NCBI RefSeq assembly: GCF_000516515.1
Contig: NZ_KI911784.1
Span: 3,510,633-3,574,632 of the forward strand
Length of the DNA stretch: 64,000 nt
Source of the DNA: Chloroflexus sp. Y-396-1
GTDB taxonomy: Bacteria > Chloroflexota > Chloroflexia > Chloroflexales > Chloroflexaceae
Direction of reading: 5' to 3'
The notes beneath the pieces are model-generated. The model was not told the origin of the DNA. It saw only the letters and a list, made by a program, of their open reading frames with translations, and ran no database searches. Numbering within the stretch: position 1 is the stretch's first letter; the number at the start of each line of letters is the position of its first letter. Made by a program: the position numbers and the translations under genes. Below are positions 17,481 through 25,282 of the stretch, in pieces.

Positions 17481-18428
17481 ATGAACACACCGGCAATTGA
17501 AACGACTGATCTCGTTAAGCGGTACGGCGACCTCACCGCGCTTGATCACGTGAACCTCCGTGCACCGGTTGGTCGTATCTATGCGTTGCTGGGGCCTAAC
17601 GGCGCCGGTAAAACGACCCTGCTAAGCATTTTGACCACTCTCTTGCCACCAACGTCGGGAAGTGCCCGCATTCTCGGTTATGACGTCGTCCGTGATGCGG
17701 CGGAAGTCCGCCGTCGGATTGGCGTGACATTTCAGGAAATGGTGCTCGATCCACTCCTAACCGGTCGCGAAACGCTTGATTTCCATGGACGGCTCTATCG
17801 CTTACCGGCAGACGTGCGTCGGCAGCGTATTCGTGACCTGGTCGAGCTGGTACAACTGACTGAGGCGATTGATCGTCCGGTCAAAAGTTACTCTGGCGGC
17901 ATGAAGCGTCGTCTTGAATTGGCCCGTGGCTTGATGACCGATCCACAGGTATTAGTGCTCGACGAGCCGACGCAGGGTCTTGATCCGCAAAATCGGGTGA
18001 ATATCTGGAACTACATTCGCGACCTAAACCGGCAGCGTGGGATGACCATCTTGCTGACTACACACGCTATGGATGAAGCAGAGGTTCTGGCCGATCTGGT
18101 GGGCATCATCGATCACGGGCGCTTGATCGTCGAAGGACAGCCAACCGATTTGGTTGCCTCGCTGGGTTCGGATGTGATTCGAGTACGTGGTCGGGGCGAT
18201 TTTCAATATCTGGCGACGGTCGTACACCGTATTGAGGGTGTTCAGCGCGTTGAGACCGATCCGGCTGACGGTCTGGCGCTCATTTATACCGACAACGGGA
18301 GTCGACGTCTCTCTGTTGTGCTAGGGGCGATGAGCGGGAATGGCTTTGTAATCGAAGATGTTACCCTGGCGCGACCTTCGCTCGGTGATGTCTTTTTGCA
18401 TTACACCGGTACAGCATTGCGTGATTAA
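17481..18428 (+). CDS. ABC-2 exporter, ATP-binding subunit
   Basis: The 315-residue DrrA/CcmA-type nucleotide-binding protein has Walker A GPNGAGKTT (about residue 40), the Q-loop TFQEMVLDP, the signature SYSGGMKRRLELARG, Walker B VLVLDEPTQGLD and the H-loop TTHAMDEAE. The C-terminal ~90 residues form the extra domain common to drug and lipid exporters. The permease partner follows after 11 bases. Substrate unknown; expression is probably controlled by the palindrome upstream. Confidence 0.9.
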   Translation: MNTPAIETTDLVKRYGDLTALDHVNLRAPVGRIYALLGPNGAGKTTLLSILTTLLPPTSGSARILGYDVVRDAAEVRRRIGVTFQEMVLDPLLTGRETLDFHGRLYRLPADVRRQRIRDLVELVQLTEAIDRPVKSYSGGMKRRLELARGLMTDPQVLVLDEPTQGLDPQNRVNIWNYIRDLNRQRGMTILLTTHAMDEAEVLADLVGIIDHGRLIVEGQPTDLVASLGSDVIRVRGRGDFQYLATVVHRIEGVQRVETDPADGLALIYTDNGSRRLSVVLGAMSGNGFVIEDVTLARPSLGDVFLHYTGTALRD

Positions 18429-18439
18429 GTGAGGCTCGT

Positions 18440-19195
18440 ATGTACGCAACCTACGTCATTTGGACGCGCCACATGCGCAAGTTTGTCCAGCAAACCGAAG
18501 AGCTGTTCGGTCTGGCTCTACAATCGATATTGTGGGTAGTACTCTTTGGAGTTGGCATGCGCGGCATGATCAGCTCAGTTGGGGGAAGTGACTATATGTC
18601 GTTCATCCTCCCCGGAATTATTGCTTTGAGTGCACTTGGCGGAGCTGTTGGGGGTGGGATGGTTTTACTCGATGAGCGACTCCGTGGGATTGTCAAAGAG
18701 TACCTGGCTGCACCAATTCCTCGCCTGAGCATCTTGTTGGGCAGTGCCGCTAGCACTGCGACGAAAGCACTCTTTCAGGCTATCCTGATGCTGTTCGTCG
18801 GTTTACTGATGGGAGCGCGATTGGTGATGAATCCACTTGGTTGGCTCGGCGCTCTGGTGTTGCTCGTTGTCTTTGCCACTGGCTTTAGTGGTCTGGCACT
18901 CGGTGTCGCCGCTGTATCGCGTAGTATTGCTGGCTATCATGGAATGATCTTCCTCTTCAATTTGCCATTGTTGTTTGCCTCTAACGCTCTCTATCCTCTC
19001 GACGTCTTACCTACCTGGATGCGGATAATCGTGTTGATCAATCCGGCAACGTACTTCATCGATGCAGTACGGTCGTTAGCATTTGGAACGCCAGCAACCC
19101 TGCCACTATGGATCAGTGGTTTGATCCTGCTTGGTTTTGCTGTGGTCGGGATGGCTTTCGCTTTGGCGCTCTTTCGCCGCTCGCTGCGGGCGTGA
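18440..19195 (+). CDS. ABC-2 exporter, permease subunit
   Basis: This 251-residue integral membrane protein has about six hydrophobic segments and the family pattern FILPGIIALSALGGAVGGGM, later ASNALYPLDVLPTWMRIIVLINPATYFIDAVR (the conserved LYPL.. P.W... NP..Y..D.. block). GAGG precedes the ATG at 18440. It forms the transporter with the preceding ATPase. About 120 bases without a gene separate it from the convergent HTH-LytM gene. Confidence 0.88.
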   Translation: MYATYVIWTRHMRKFVQQTEELFGLALQSILWVVLFGVGMRGMISSVGGSDYMSFILPGIIALSALGGAVGGGMVLLDERLRGIVKEYLAAPIPRLSILLGSAASTATKALFQAILMLFVGLLMGARLVMNPLGWLGALVLLVVFATGFSGLALGVAAVSRSIAGYHGMIFLFNLPLLFASNALYPLDVLPTWMRIIVLINPATYFIDAVRSLAFGTPATLPLWISGLILLGFAVVGMAFALALFRRSLRA

Positions 19196-19315
19196 TTGTG
19201 CGTGCTTGATGCTTCGGATTCTGGGGCGGTAAGGATTTGTCTGGGTTTCGCCGTATCCCGACCATCTTCGGTGACGTCGGCGTATCCCTGCCGCAGCGGT
19301 TCACAAAGCGTTCTT

Positions 19316-20335
19316 CTACCGATCACATCCAACCAGCGTGGTAGGATCGATATTCACCTCACCGCGCCAGACCTGATAATCGAGATGCGGGCCGCTGGCG
19401 AAGCCGGTACTGCCCATCAGTCCGATCACGTCGCCAGCCCGTACCTGCTGGCCGTCGATGACCGTAACAATCGCGAGATGTGAATAGCCGGTACGCCAGA
19501 TACCGTCTGCCGCCAGTACCCAGACATGATGACCAGCGGGGTAACTATCTAGCGTTACCCGTACCTTGCCGTCGTGTGTTGCGACTACAGGAGCGTACCA
19601 GCTTGCTTCCGGTTCGGCGATTCCATCACCATTGCCATCAACCGCCAGATCGATCGCACCCCAGATCGCGGTCGGTGTGTGCGAACCCACACCGTACCCC
19701 TGGGTAATCACGACCTGACCGGTAGTGGGTTGAACCGGACAACCATGGGGGCCTGTTTCATCAAGATAAAACTGGGGTGCGGCAGGTGTACGAGCTGAGG
19801 ATGGCAAGGGTGCTACAAGTGGCGCCAGAACCTCTGGCGGTGGGAGGGTCGGCAATGGTGACCGTATAGACGATGTTGTATAGGGGCGCAGCGATGTTCC
19901 CTCCTGCCGTTGTATCGGTTGAGACGGCGGTATAGCCGGTGTTGCGGTGTGGGATTCATGCCTAATAGTCTCAGCGATTGGATCGGCCTGCGATTGTAAC
20001 AGCATGCTGACCTGCTGCAGAGCAACGGTTGTCACGTAGTGTTGGAAATGCTGCCCTCTCTCGCTGAGCAGTGGTGATAATGCCAGCATTGTGGCTAGAC
20101 CAGCAGCCATAGCCGGTGGCGCCAGACTGAAACGGGCTTGAATCTGGGGAGGCAATGACCTGATCACTGTCGGTTGTATCCCCAACACAAGGGCAATAAC
20201 TTCAGCTTCGCGAGGATTGAGGTGACGTAATCCGTACTCTGCCTCGGCAAGCACACGAGCCGGAATACCGGTTAAAAGCGCCAGATCAAGAAACGTCAGC
20301 TCACGAGCACGACGAATAGTGCGAAGTGTCTGCAT
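19316..20335 (-). CDS. HTH-TM-LytM-like (degenerate M23) protein
   Basis: The protein has 339 residues. Residues 1-60 resemble an Xre-type helix-turn-helix (TFLDLALLTGIPARVLAEAE). One membrane segment lies near residues 82-100 (AMAAGLATMLALSPLL), then a Pro/Ser-rich linker and a C-terminal LytM domain (from ~residue 215). In active M23 enzymes the zinc ligands are HxxxD and the second His of HxH. Here these read WGAID and HLD, so two of three ligands are lost, while the catalytic His in YSHLA and GPHLD remain. The layout recalls RodZ-like cytoskeleton adaptors. I chose the ATG at 20333-20335 for its GAGGA. Confidence 0.75.
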   Translation of the reverse strand: MQTLRTIRRARELTFLDLALLTGIPARVLAEAEYGLRHLNPREAEVIALVLGIQPTVIRSLPPQIQARFSLAPPAMAAGLATMLALSPLLSERGQHFQHYVTTVALQQVSMLLQSQADPIAETIRHESHTATPAIPPSQPIQRQEGTSLRPYTTSSIRSPLPTLPPPEVLAPLVAPLPSSARTPAAPQFYLDETGPHGCPVQPTTGQVVITQGYGVGSHTPTAIWGAIDLAVDGNGDGIAEPEASWYAPVVATHDGKVRVTLDSYPAGHHVWVLAADGIWRTGYSHLAIVTVIDGQQVRAGDVIGLMGSTGFASGPHLDYQVWRGEVNIDPTTLVGCDR

Positions 20336-20350
20336 GACTATCCTCATCAA

Positions 20351-20996
20351 AGCCTGATCAAACACCCGGATTTCTTATCGAGCATGTACCGTGCCTGTGC
20401 AACCATTTGGGAGATGGCCAATATGCTTTCGCTTCCGTCCCTACGTTCCCCCCTCCTCGCCCACAGCGTGGGAGCGGAGGGGGGAAGGGGGGGAGGTGAA
20501 GGCCGCCCTCACCCCCGGCCCCGCTCCCGCAGCGTGGGAGAGGGGTGGTCTGGGTTGTAGACGCGGCATCATTGACAGACGCCGGTCCAGAATCGCCCCT
20601 GCTCCGCTCATCCCCCCTTCCGTTCCCGCAGCGTGGGCGCGGCAGGGGGGCTGGAAGGAAGGTGAGGGGCATCATCCTCCCCCCTCCTCGCCCACAGCGT
20701 GGGAGAGAAGGGGGGTAGGGGGGAGGTGAGGGCCGCCCTCACCCCCGGCCCCTCTCCCGCAGTGTGGGAGAGGGGTGATCTAGGTGGTAGACACGGCATC
20801 GTTGGCAGATGCCAGCGCAGAATCGTCTCTGCTCCGCTCACCCCCCCCTCCTCGCCCACAGCGTGGGAGAGGAGGGGGGTAGGGGGGAGGTGAGGGCCGC
20901 CAAGCGTACTCCGCAGCACCGACGCTGCAACCGTTGCAACTTATGGAGATGTCTTGGTCGAGACTCATCCACAGCTTAGGTTTTTGATCATGCTCT
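20351..20996. repeat. GC-rich composite repeat element, copy C (both ends present)
   Basis: Left end AGCCTGATCAAA (20351-20362) and right end AGGTTTTTGATCATGCTCT (20978-20996) form imperfect terminal inverted repeats of about 17 bases. Inside are at least two copies each of the CCCTCACCCCC/CTCCC..GGGAG hairpin and the CTCCCACAGCGTGGGAG hairpin, arranged as tandem modules. There is no coding capacity. It fits a MITE-like or REP-like non-autonomous element. Confidence 0.65.
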
Positions 20997-21165
20997 TACA
21001 ATGACACGATTAGCTTGAAGATAGCACAATCGGGTATTGCACAAGATGACAGAATGTCTACAAATCATCTTCAGATGGGTGTTTGCAAATTCTCTTTTCG
21101 ACGATTGTCTCCTGGCACCCGGCAGACATGTGGTGAGAACAAAACGCATCGCCCGATCAAATGAG

Positions 21166-21188
21166 AACGCGGGCCAGCGGCCCGCGTT
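21166..21188 (-). terminator. Hairpin terminator after the small membrane protein gene
   Basis: AACGCGGGCC (21166-21175), loop AGC, GGCCCGCGTT (21179-21188): a perfect 10-base stem 32 bases beyond the stop of the minus-strand gene. The core is copy 2 of the GCGGGCC-NNN-GGCCCGC repeat family. The T-run lies on the plus-strand side, so it may also act in the opposite direction. Confidence 0.55.
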
Positions 21189-21220
21189 TTCAGGCAAGAG
21201 GTACATTGTTCAGACGCACC

Positions 21221-21505
21221 CTAATCGCCATACGTGCGAGCTTCTTTGGCAGCGTATTCTGCTTCAAGCTCGGCTAGTTTCCGTTTCCGCTCGCGCTTCT
21301 CAAGGCGGTTGAGGGTGATGTAACCGGCGAGGATTGACACAAAGAGGGCAGGCCATACCAGCCAGGCAAAGCTGATTTTGATACTAATGGCAAATAAGAG
21401 GCCGAAAAGACCAATGAATACACCACCGGCGGCCATGTATACTTCAAAGCTAGTACTATTAAGGTAGACTTCGTCTCGTGGGCTAAACCGTTGTTGACGA
21501 GCCAT
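21221..21505 (-). CDS. Small two-TM membrane protein
   Basis: The product has 94 residues, with two membrane segments (YMAAGGVFIGLFGLLFAISI and FAWLVWPALFVSILAGYITL) and a charged, probably coiled-coil C-terminus (RLEKRERKRKLAELEAEYAA). AGAGGT stands before the ATG. Beyond that I do not recognise the family. It lies just downstream of the csmP-like gene but is separated from it by a strong terminator, so it is probably not part of the chlorosome operon. Confidence 0.7.
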   Translation of the reverse strand: MARQQRFSPRDEVYLNSTSFEVYMAAGGVFIGLFGLLFAISIKISFAWLVWPALFVSILAGYITLNRLEKRERKRKLAELEAEYAAKEARTYGD

Positions 21506-21640
21506 ACGCGACCTCTATCTGACTAATCCTTGTATCTTTGCACCTATGCTAGCACAGCGCTCGACGGAATGGTAGTAGTTGAAACGATGCATTCTTTGTG
21601 CAATATCTGTGCTTTTATGCAAAATCGAAGGATACAAGAA

Positions 21641-21661
21641 GGGGCAACCTGCGGTTGCCCC
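21641..21661 (-). terminator. Terminator of the csmP-like gene
   Basis: GGGGCAACC (21641-21649), loop TGC, GGTTGCCCC (21653-21661): a perfect 9-base stem ten bases after the minus-strand stop, followed on that strand by TTCTTGT. It probably ends the chlorosome transcription unit. Confidence 0.75.
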
Positions 21662-21670
21662 TATTGTTCA

Positions 21671-22126
21671 TCAGCGTGGTTGAGTGGCTGGTCTAGGGCC
21701 ACCTTCGATCAGCATCCGCAGGCGATCAAGTTGAATACGCATATCGAGAGAAGCAAAAATTTGGCCGAGACCAACCACAAAGACGCGCAAGCTGGGATCG
21801 GGCACTTCGTATTCAACCCGATTTTGCACAATCGTGCGTTCGCCATCGGCAAACCAACGCCAGAGTTCTTGCCCCTGCCAGAGACCTTCGATCTTCAACA
21901 GAATGTGATTGCTATCACGTTCAGTAACGGTATATGTTGCACCGGCCAGCGCGAGTGACTTCAGTCGTAGTTTGTGTTTGCTGCCCAGGGTCATTAACTC
22001 GCCTTCGATGGGGTCAAGAACGACCAGCGGCGAACGCCACTCCTTCATTAGTTGCGGATCAGTTAGATAGCGTTCTACAGTCGCAGGTGGCGCCTTAATC
22101 GAAACGAACTGTTCTTGCACGATCAT
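21671..22126 (-). CDS. csmP: SRPBCC-family protein, probable chlorosome protein CsmP
   Basis: This 151-residue protein has the START/polyketide-cyclase (SRPBCC) fold: IVQEQFVSIKAPPATVERYLTDPQLMKEWRSP at the start, a long strand set, and a C-terminal amphipathic helix (RIQLDRLRMLIEGG). The fold binds hydrophobic ligands, which would suit carotenoid, quinone or bacteriochlorophyll intermediates. GGAGAG precedes the ATG. It is the last gene of the island, after the NDH-2-like gene with 16 bases between. The csmP name rests on gene order compared with what I remember of C. aurantiacus; the family call is from sequence. Confidence 0.7.
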   Translation of the reverse strand: MIVQEQFVSIKAPPATVERYLTDPQLMKEWRSPLVVLDPIEGELMTLGSKHKLRLKSLALAGATYTVTERDSNHILLKIEGLWQGQELWRWFADGERTIVQNRVEYEVPDPSLRVFVVGLGQIFASLDMRIQLDRLRMLIEGGPRPATQPR

Positions 22127-22142
22127 GCTTACTCTCCTCTAG

Positions 22143-23312
22143 CTATGCGCTTTCGATTGTAGCGCGATAGTATTCTTCGATACCGCGTTTCAGCATCAGA
22201 GCCGGATAGCCTGTCACCGGTACACCCAGGGCATTGCCCACAGCATCGTTCGGTCCTAGCGAAACAACTTCACCGAGTTCGACCGGTTCGTAGGCGCGTG
22301 GCGCTTCACCGCGTGCTTCTGCTGCCAATATCTCAGCTAGATGCTCACCCTGACGCATCGCGTATGATGCAGTTGGTGGCAGAGTACCACCACGACCATC
22401 AGGAACTGCCGCGCAATCACCAATTGCGAAGACTGCTGCCTGTCCACTCACGCGCAAATAACGATCCACTAGCACCCGACCCATGCGATCGGTGGGAAAG
22501 CCTGCTTCGGCGAGGAGGGCTGGTGCGCGGATACCGGCCCCCCACACGATAGTCCCGGCCCGCAATATGCGACCATCGGCAAAACGGAGTAATTGTGGTT
22601 CAACCCGTACAACCGGTGTTTGCAAGAAGATATTCACACCCAAGCGTTCCAGCCGACGCACGGCCTCATTGCTAGCCCAGGTGCCGAGATGCGGTAAGAG
22701 ATGATCTTCTCGTTCGATCAGAGCAATACGGACTTCGTTGCGTGGTGCTCCAGTTTGCCGACAGAGATCATCGGCCCATCCGGCCAGTTCACCGGCCAGT
22801 TCACAACCGGTATATCCACCTCCTACAATGGCAGTCGTCATTGCAATCCGCAGCTCGGTTGGATCGGTCAACGTTGCAGCCCGGCTAAACTGGCTTATCA
22901 GATGCTTACGCAGGGCAATCGCATCGGGGAAGGTTCGTAGGGGCAGCGCATACTCGCGGGCGCCCGGAACCTGAAAGGCAGTTTCGCTGCCCAGAGCAAT
23001 AACCAATCGATCATATTCCACACTTCGGCCATCAGCAAGGGCAACTCGTCGTTCCAGGGGATGGATTGCCTGTACCCGACCCTCGATCCGTTCTACCTCA
23101 CGGCCTTGAAAGAGCTGATCGAGCTGATAGATGGATTTCTGGTCGGTAATCCCGGCGGTAGCAGTCAGATGCAACAACTGAATCAATTGATGGTACGGAT
23201 ATTGATCAACAACGTGAATAGTAATATCCAGCCCGTAAGTGCGACGGAGGCGGGCCAGATCGAGCGCAGTACGAAGACCGGCATAACCGGCGCCAAGAAT
23301 CACGATCCGCAT
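22143..23312 (-). CDS. NDH-2-type NADH dehydrogenase (FAD)
   Basis: A 389-residue flavoprotein with two dinucleotide sites: IVILGAGYAGLRTALDLARL at the N-terminus (FAD) and AIVGGGYTGCELAGELAGWA near residue 160 (NADH). FAIGDCAAVPDGRGGTLPPTASYA near residue 280 is the FAD-binding ATG/GD motif. This matches type II NADH:quinone oxidoreductases. The ATG at 23310-23312 starts the FAD motif directly and follows GGAG. It lies between csmN and csmP, so a redox role at the chlorosome or its quinones is plausible (inference). A long hairpin upstream may reduce its expression relative to csmMN. Confidence 0.85.
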   Translation of the reverse strand: MRIVILGAGYAGLRTALDLARLRRTYGLDITIHVVDQYPYHQLIQLLHLTATAGITDQKSIYQLDQLFQGREVERIEGRVQAIHPLERRVALADGRSVEYDRLVIALGSETAFQVPGAREYALPLRTFPDAIALRKHLISQFSRAATLTDPTELRIAMTTAIVGGGYTGCELAGELAGWADDLCRQTGAPRNEVRIALIEREDHLLPHLGTWASNEAVRRLERLGVNIFLQTPVVRVEPQLLRFADGRILRAGTIVWGAGIRAPALLAEAGFPTDRMGRVLVDRYLRVSGQAAVFAIGDCAAVPDGRGGTLPPTASYAMRQGEHLAEILAAEARGEAPRAYEPVELGEVVSLGPNDAVGNALGVPVTGYPALMLKRGIEEYYRATIESA

Positions 23313-23446
23313 AGTAGCAAAGCTCCGTGGAACAGTAACCTCAGAGGCATCACCAATTGCCTCTCTCTTCACAGCATACCACGGTCTGACCGCCGGTTGA
23401 CTGCACAAAAAGCACAACTTACTACTCTACCTGACAGAGAGACAAA

Positions 23447-23492
23447 CGCAGAGGATCGGGATGTGTAGGCTGACACATCCCACACCTCTGCG
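23447..23492 (-). terminator. Long bipartite hairpin after csmN, terminator or attenuator
   Basis: Outer arms CGCAGAGG/CCTCTGCG (8 bases) and inner arms GGGATGTGT/ACACATCCC (9 bases) are separated by a three-base internal loop, with a six-base apical loop. On the minus strand a T-rich tract (TTTGTCTCTC) follows. It starts 21 bases after the csmN stop. No separate promoter for the next gene was clear, so it may permit partial read-through. Confidence 0.7.
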
Positions 23493-23513
23493 TCAACCGA
23501 CAACCTCAACCGA

Positions 23514-23951
23514 TCACGGCGCCGGTGGTGTCTTGGGTGGGGTTTCGACCCACTCATCAACCTTTGCCGCACCCTGCTCGACGGCATCAGCAGCGCGGCT
23601 GGCTGCCCGGCTGAAGCTCGTTCCCAACTCTTCGGCAGCACGAGCCAGGCGTTCGGTAAACGAACGTACCTGCTCGCCTACGCGCTGTGGGCTAGGCAGT
23701 GTGATCTGCGGCGGATCGGCGGCAAAGATGTCGTCAACCACCCGCTCCGAAACGTTAGCCAACTCCTTTGGAAAAGCGACAACAGCCATCGCTACTTCTG
23801 CCATTGCCCGGCGTACTCGCCGTCGTGAATTGCGGGGGAGCAGCACTAGCGGTACCGAGGCGACAGTCAGGCCGATCCGGGTAGCGCCACCGACGAAGCT
23901 AGCCGCCATCTCAAATAGTCCATCACGCTCAGTCGTCGTTTCATTGCTCAT
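23514..23951 (-). CDS. csmN: Chlorosome envelope protein CsmN (18 kDa type)
   Basis: The protein has 145 residues and is paralogous to the next gene: EMAASFVGGATRIGLTVASV then PLVLLPRNSRRR matches SAMEFGGGIARLGFSLF then PLALLPPESRQH in CsmM. The conserved part is a Gly-rich hydrophobic stretch ending in a Pro turn, then a basic amphipathic helix. A C-terminal extension (about 65 residues, SFTERLARAAEELGTSFSRA) is a further amphipathic helix. The ATG at 23949-23951 is preferred over that at 23955-23957, because GGAGG is eight bases from the former but almost abuts the latter. The name comes from homology within the pair, size and gene order. Confidence 0.78.
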   Translation of the reverse strand: MSNETTTERDGLFEMAASFVGGATRIGLTVASVPLVLLPRNSRRRVRRAMAEVAMAVVAFPKELANVSERVVDDIFAADPPQITLPSPQRVGEQVRSFTERLARAAEELGTSFSRAASRAADAVEQGAAKVDEWVETPPKTPPAP

Positions 23952-23988
23952 ACTCATCTCCTCCTTTGCTCACCATGAGCAATCAGCG

Positions 23989-24279
23989 TTACTTCGTCTC
24001 TGACTTAGGTTCTTCACCCTCGGCTGCCCACTTCTCAATGCTCTTCCCGGCGATCTCGGCAAAATCGCGGGGCAGCGAAGCGAATGCGTACATCAACTCT
24101 TTGGTCGCATTGCGCATATGCTGGCGCGACTCCGGTGGGAGCAAAGCCAGCGGTAGTGTGAAGAGCGAGAAACCAAGCCGGGCAATCCCGCCACCAAATT
24201 CCATTGCCGACTCAACGAAGCTGTCGCTACGTCGTACTGGAACGCTGCGTACCCGCACCTCACCTTCGGTCTCCGTCAT
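23989..24279 (-). CDS. csmM: Chlorosome envelope protein CsmM (11 kDa type)
   Basis: With 96 residues, the size fits the known 11-kDa chlorosome protein of C. aurantiacus. It contains EFGGGIARLGFSLFTLPLA, a hydrophobic stretch with LLPP, and a helix (HMRNATKELMYAFASLPRDF); the C-terminus is charged. It shares its central ~65 residues with CsmN. A perfect AAGGAGGTG precedes the ATG, fitting high expression. It follows the bacteriochlorophyll synthase gene by 26 bases. The hydrophobic part is too short and Pro-broken for a normal transmembrane helix and would suit the lipid monolayer of the envelope. Confidence 0.8.
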   Translation of the reverse strand: MTETEGEVRVRSVPVRRSDSFVESAMEFGGGIARLGFSLFTLPLALLPPESRQHMRNATKELMYAFASLPRDFAEIAGKSIEKWAAEGEEPKSETK

Positions 24280-24305
24280 AGTTACACCTCCTTAAATGGT
24301 AACGG

Positions 24306-25223
24306 TCAGCCAAAATAGCCGCCTACGAGTAAACCTGAGATGATCTGGATTAAGGCCACAAATGGATTTGAGGCCAGGAGATAGCGCACATAGTTCTGCT
24401 GGGTTGGTTCCTGGTAGAGCTTCATCTGATTATAGATCGGCGCAACCAGTGCCAGCAGCATAAATGCTGCTACCCAATACTGTCCCCATATCAGTGCCAG
24501 AACAAGAAGCATGGCCTCGAAGCCATTAATGGTCAGGTATGCCACAATCAGGGTGCGTTTGACCCCAATCGCCACCGTTAGCGATTGCAATCCTAACTTG
24601 CGGTCGCCTTCAACACTCTTGATATCGTTGAGGAAGAGTAAGCCGGCTGCCAGACCACCATTAATCAATGCTACCAGCACACTTTGCCATGTCAGAGGAG
24701 CAAAGATCAGATGTCCCGCCAACCAGCTCATACTCACGTAGCCTAAGCCGACCGCTGGTGGTCCTAGCCAGAAATGCTTCTTCAGCTTAATCGGGGGCAT
24801 GCTGTAAATAACCGACAGTATAATCCCGAGCAGGGCGAGCAGGACGATCAACGGCCTACCGAACACAAATGAGACCAGTATTGTCGCTGTGCCGAGTACA
24901 ATCCAGTTCCAGCGTGCTTCTGCCAGCGAGACGATTCCAGCCGGAATCGGTCGTTGTGGATCGTTGATCGCATCAAGCTCACGGTCAAAATAGTCGTTGA
25001 TGCTCTGGCTAAAACCGGTACCGAGTGGGCCGGTCATTAATGCACCAAGCAGCAACAACCACCAGTGATTGGGTTTTGTCCAATCAAATCCTCGCTCAAA
25101 ACCTGATGCCAGTGCGCCACAGAAACAGACCAAAACTGGCGAGATCCAAGTCACCGGATCGGCCAACTCAATGTGAGCCCGGATTTTTCGGCTGAGTGAG
25201 ACACGTTGTTCAGTCGAGATCAT
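24306..25223 (-). CDS. bchK: Bacteriochlorophyll synthase (prenyltransferase), probably BchK
   Basis: A 305-residue UbiA-superfamily membrane prenyltransferase with about nine membrane helices. The first Asp-rich motif is NDYFDRELDAINDPQRPIP and the second is LLFLNDIKSVEGDRKLG. The FSQSINDYFDR context and IPAG are typical of the ChlG/BchG/BchK group, which attaches the isoprenoid tail to (bacterio)chlorophyllide. Position next to bchU and csmM favours BChl c synthase (BchK) over BChl a synthase (BchG). The upstream site is weak (GGTAAAC), and the gene is 59 bases after bchU. Confidence 0.85.
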   Translation of the reverse strand: MISTEQRVSLSRKIRAHIELADPVTWISPVLVCFCGALASGFERGFDWTKPNHWWLLLLGALMTGPLGTGFSQSINDYFDRELDAINDPQRPIPAGIVSLAEARWNWIVLGTATILVSFVFGRPLIVLLALLGIILSVIYSMPPIKLKKHFWLGPPAVGLGYVSMSWLAGHLIFAPLTWQSVLVALINGGLAAGLLFLNDIKSVEGDRKLGLQSLTVAIGVKRTLIVAYLTINGFEAMLLVLALIWGQYWVAAFMLLALVAPIYNQMKLYQEPTQQNYVRYLLASNPFVALIQIISGLLVGGYFG

Positions 25224-25282
25224 AGCTGTTTACCGCATCGCCGGGCAGAAGCTGCACCGGTCACAAGACAATGGCATCTCAC

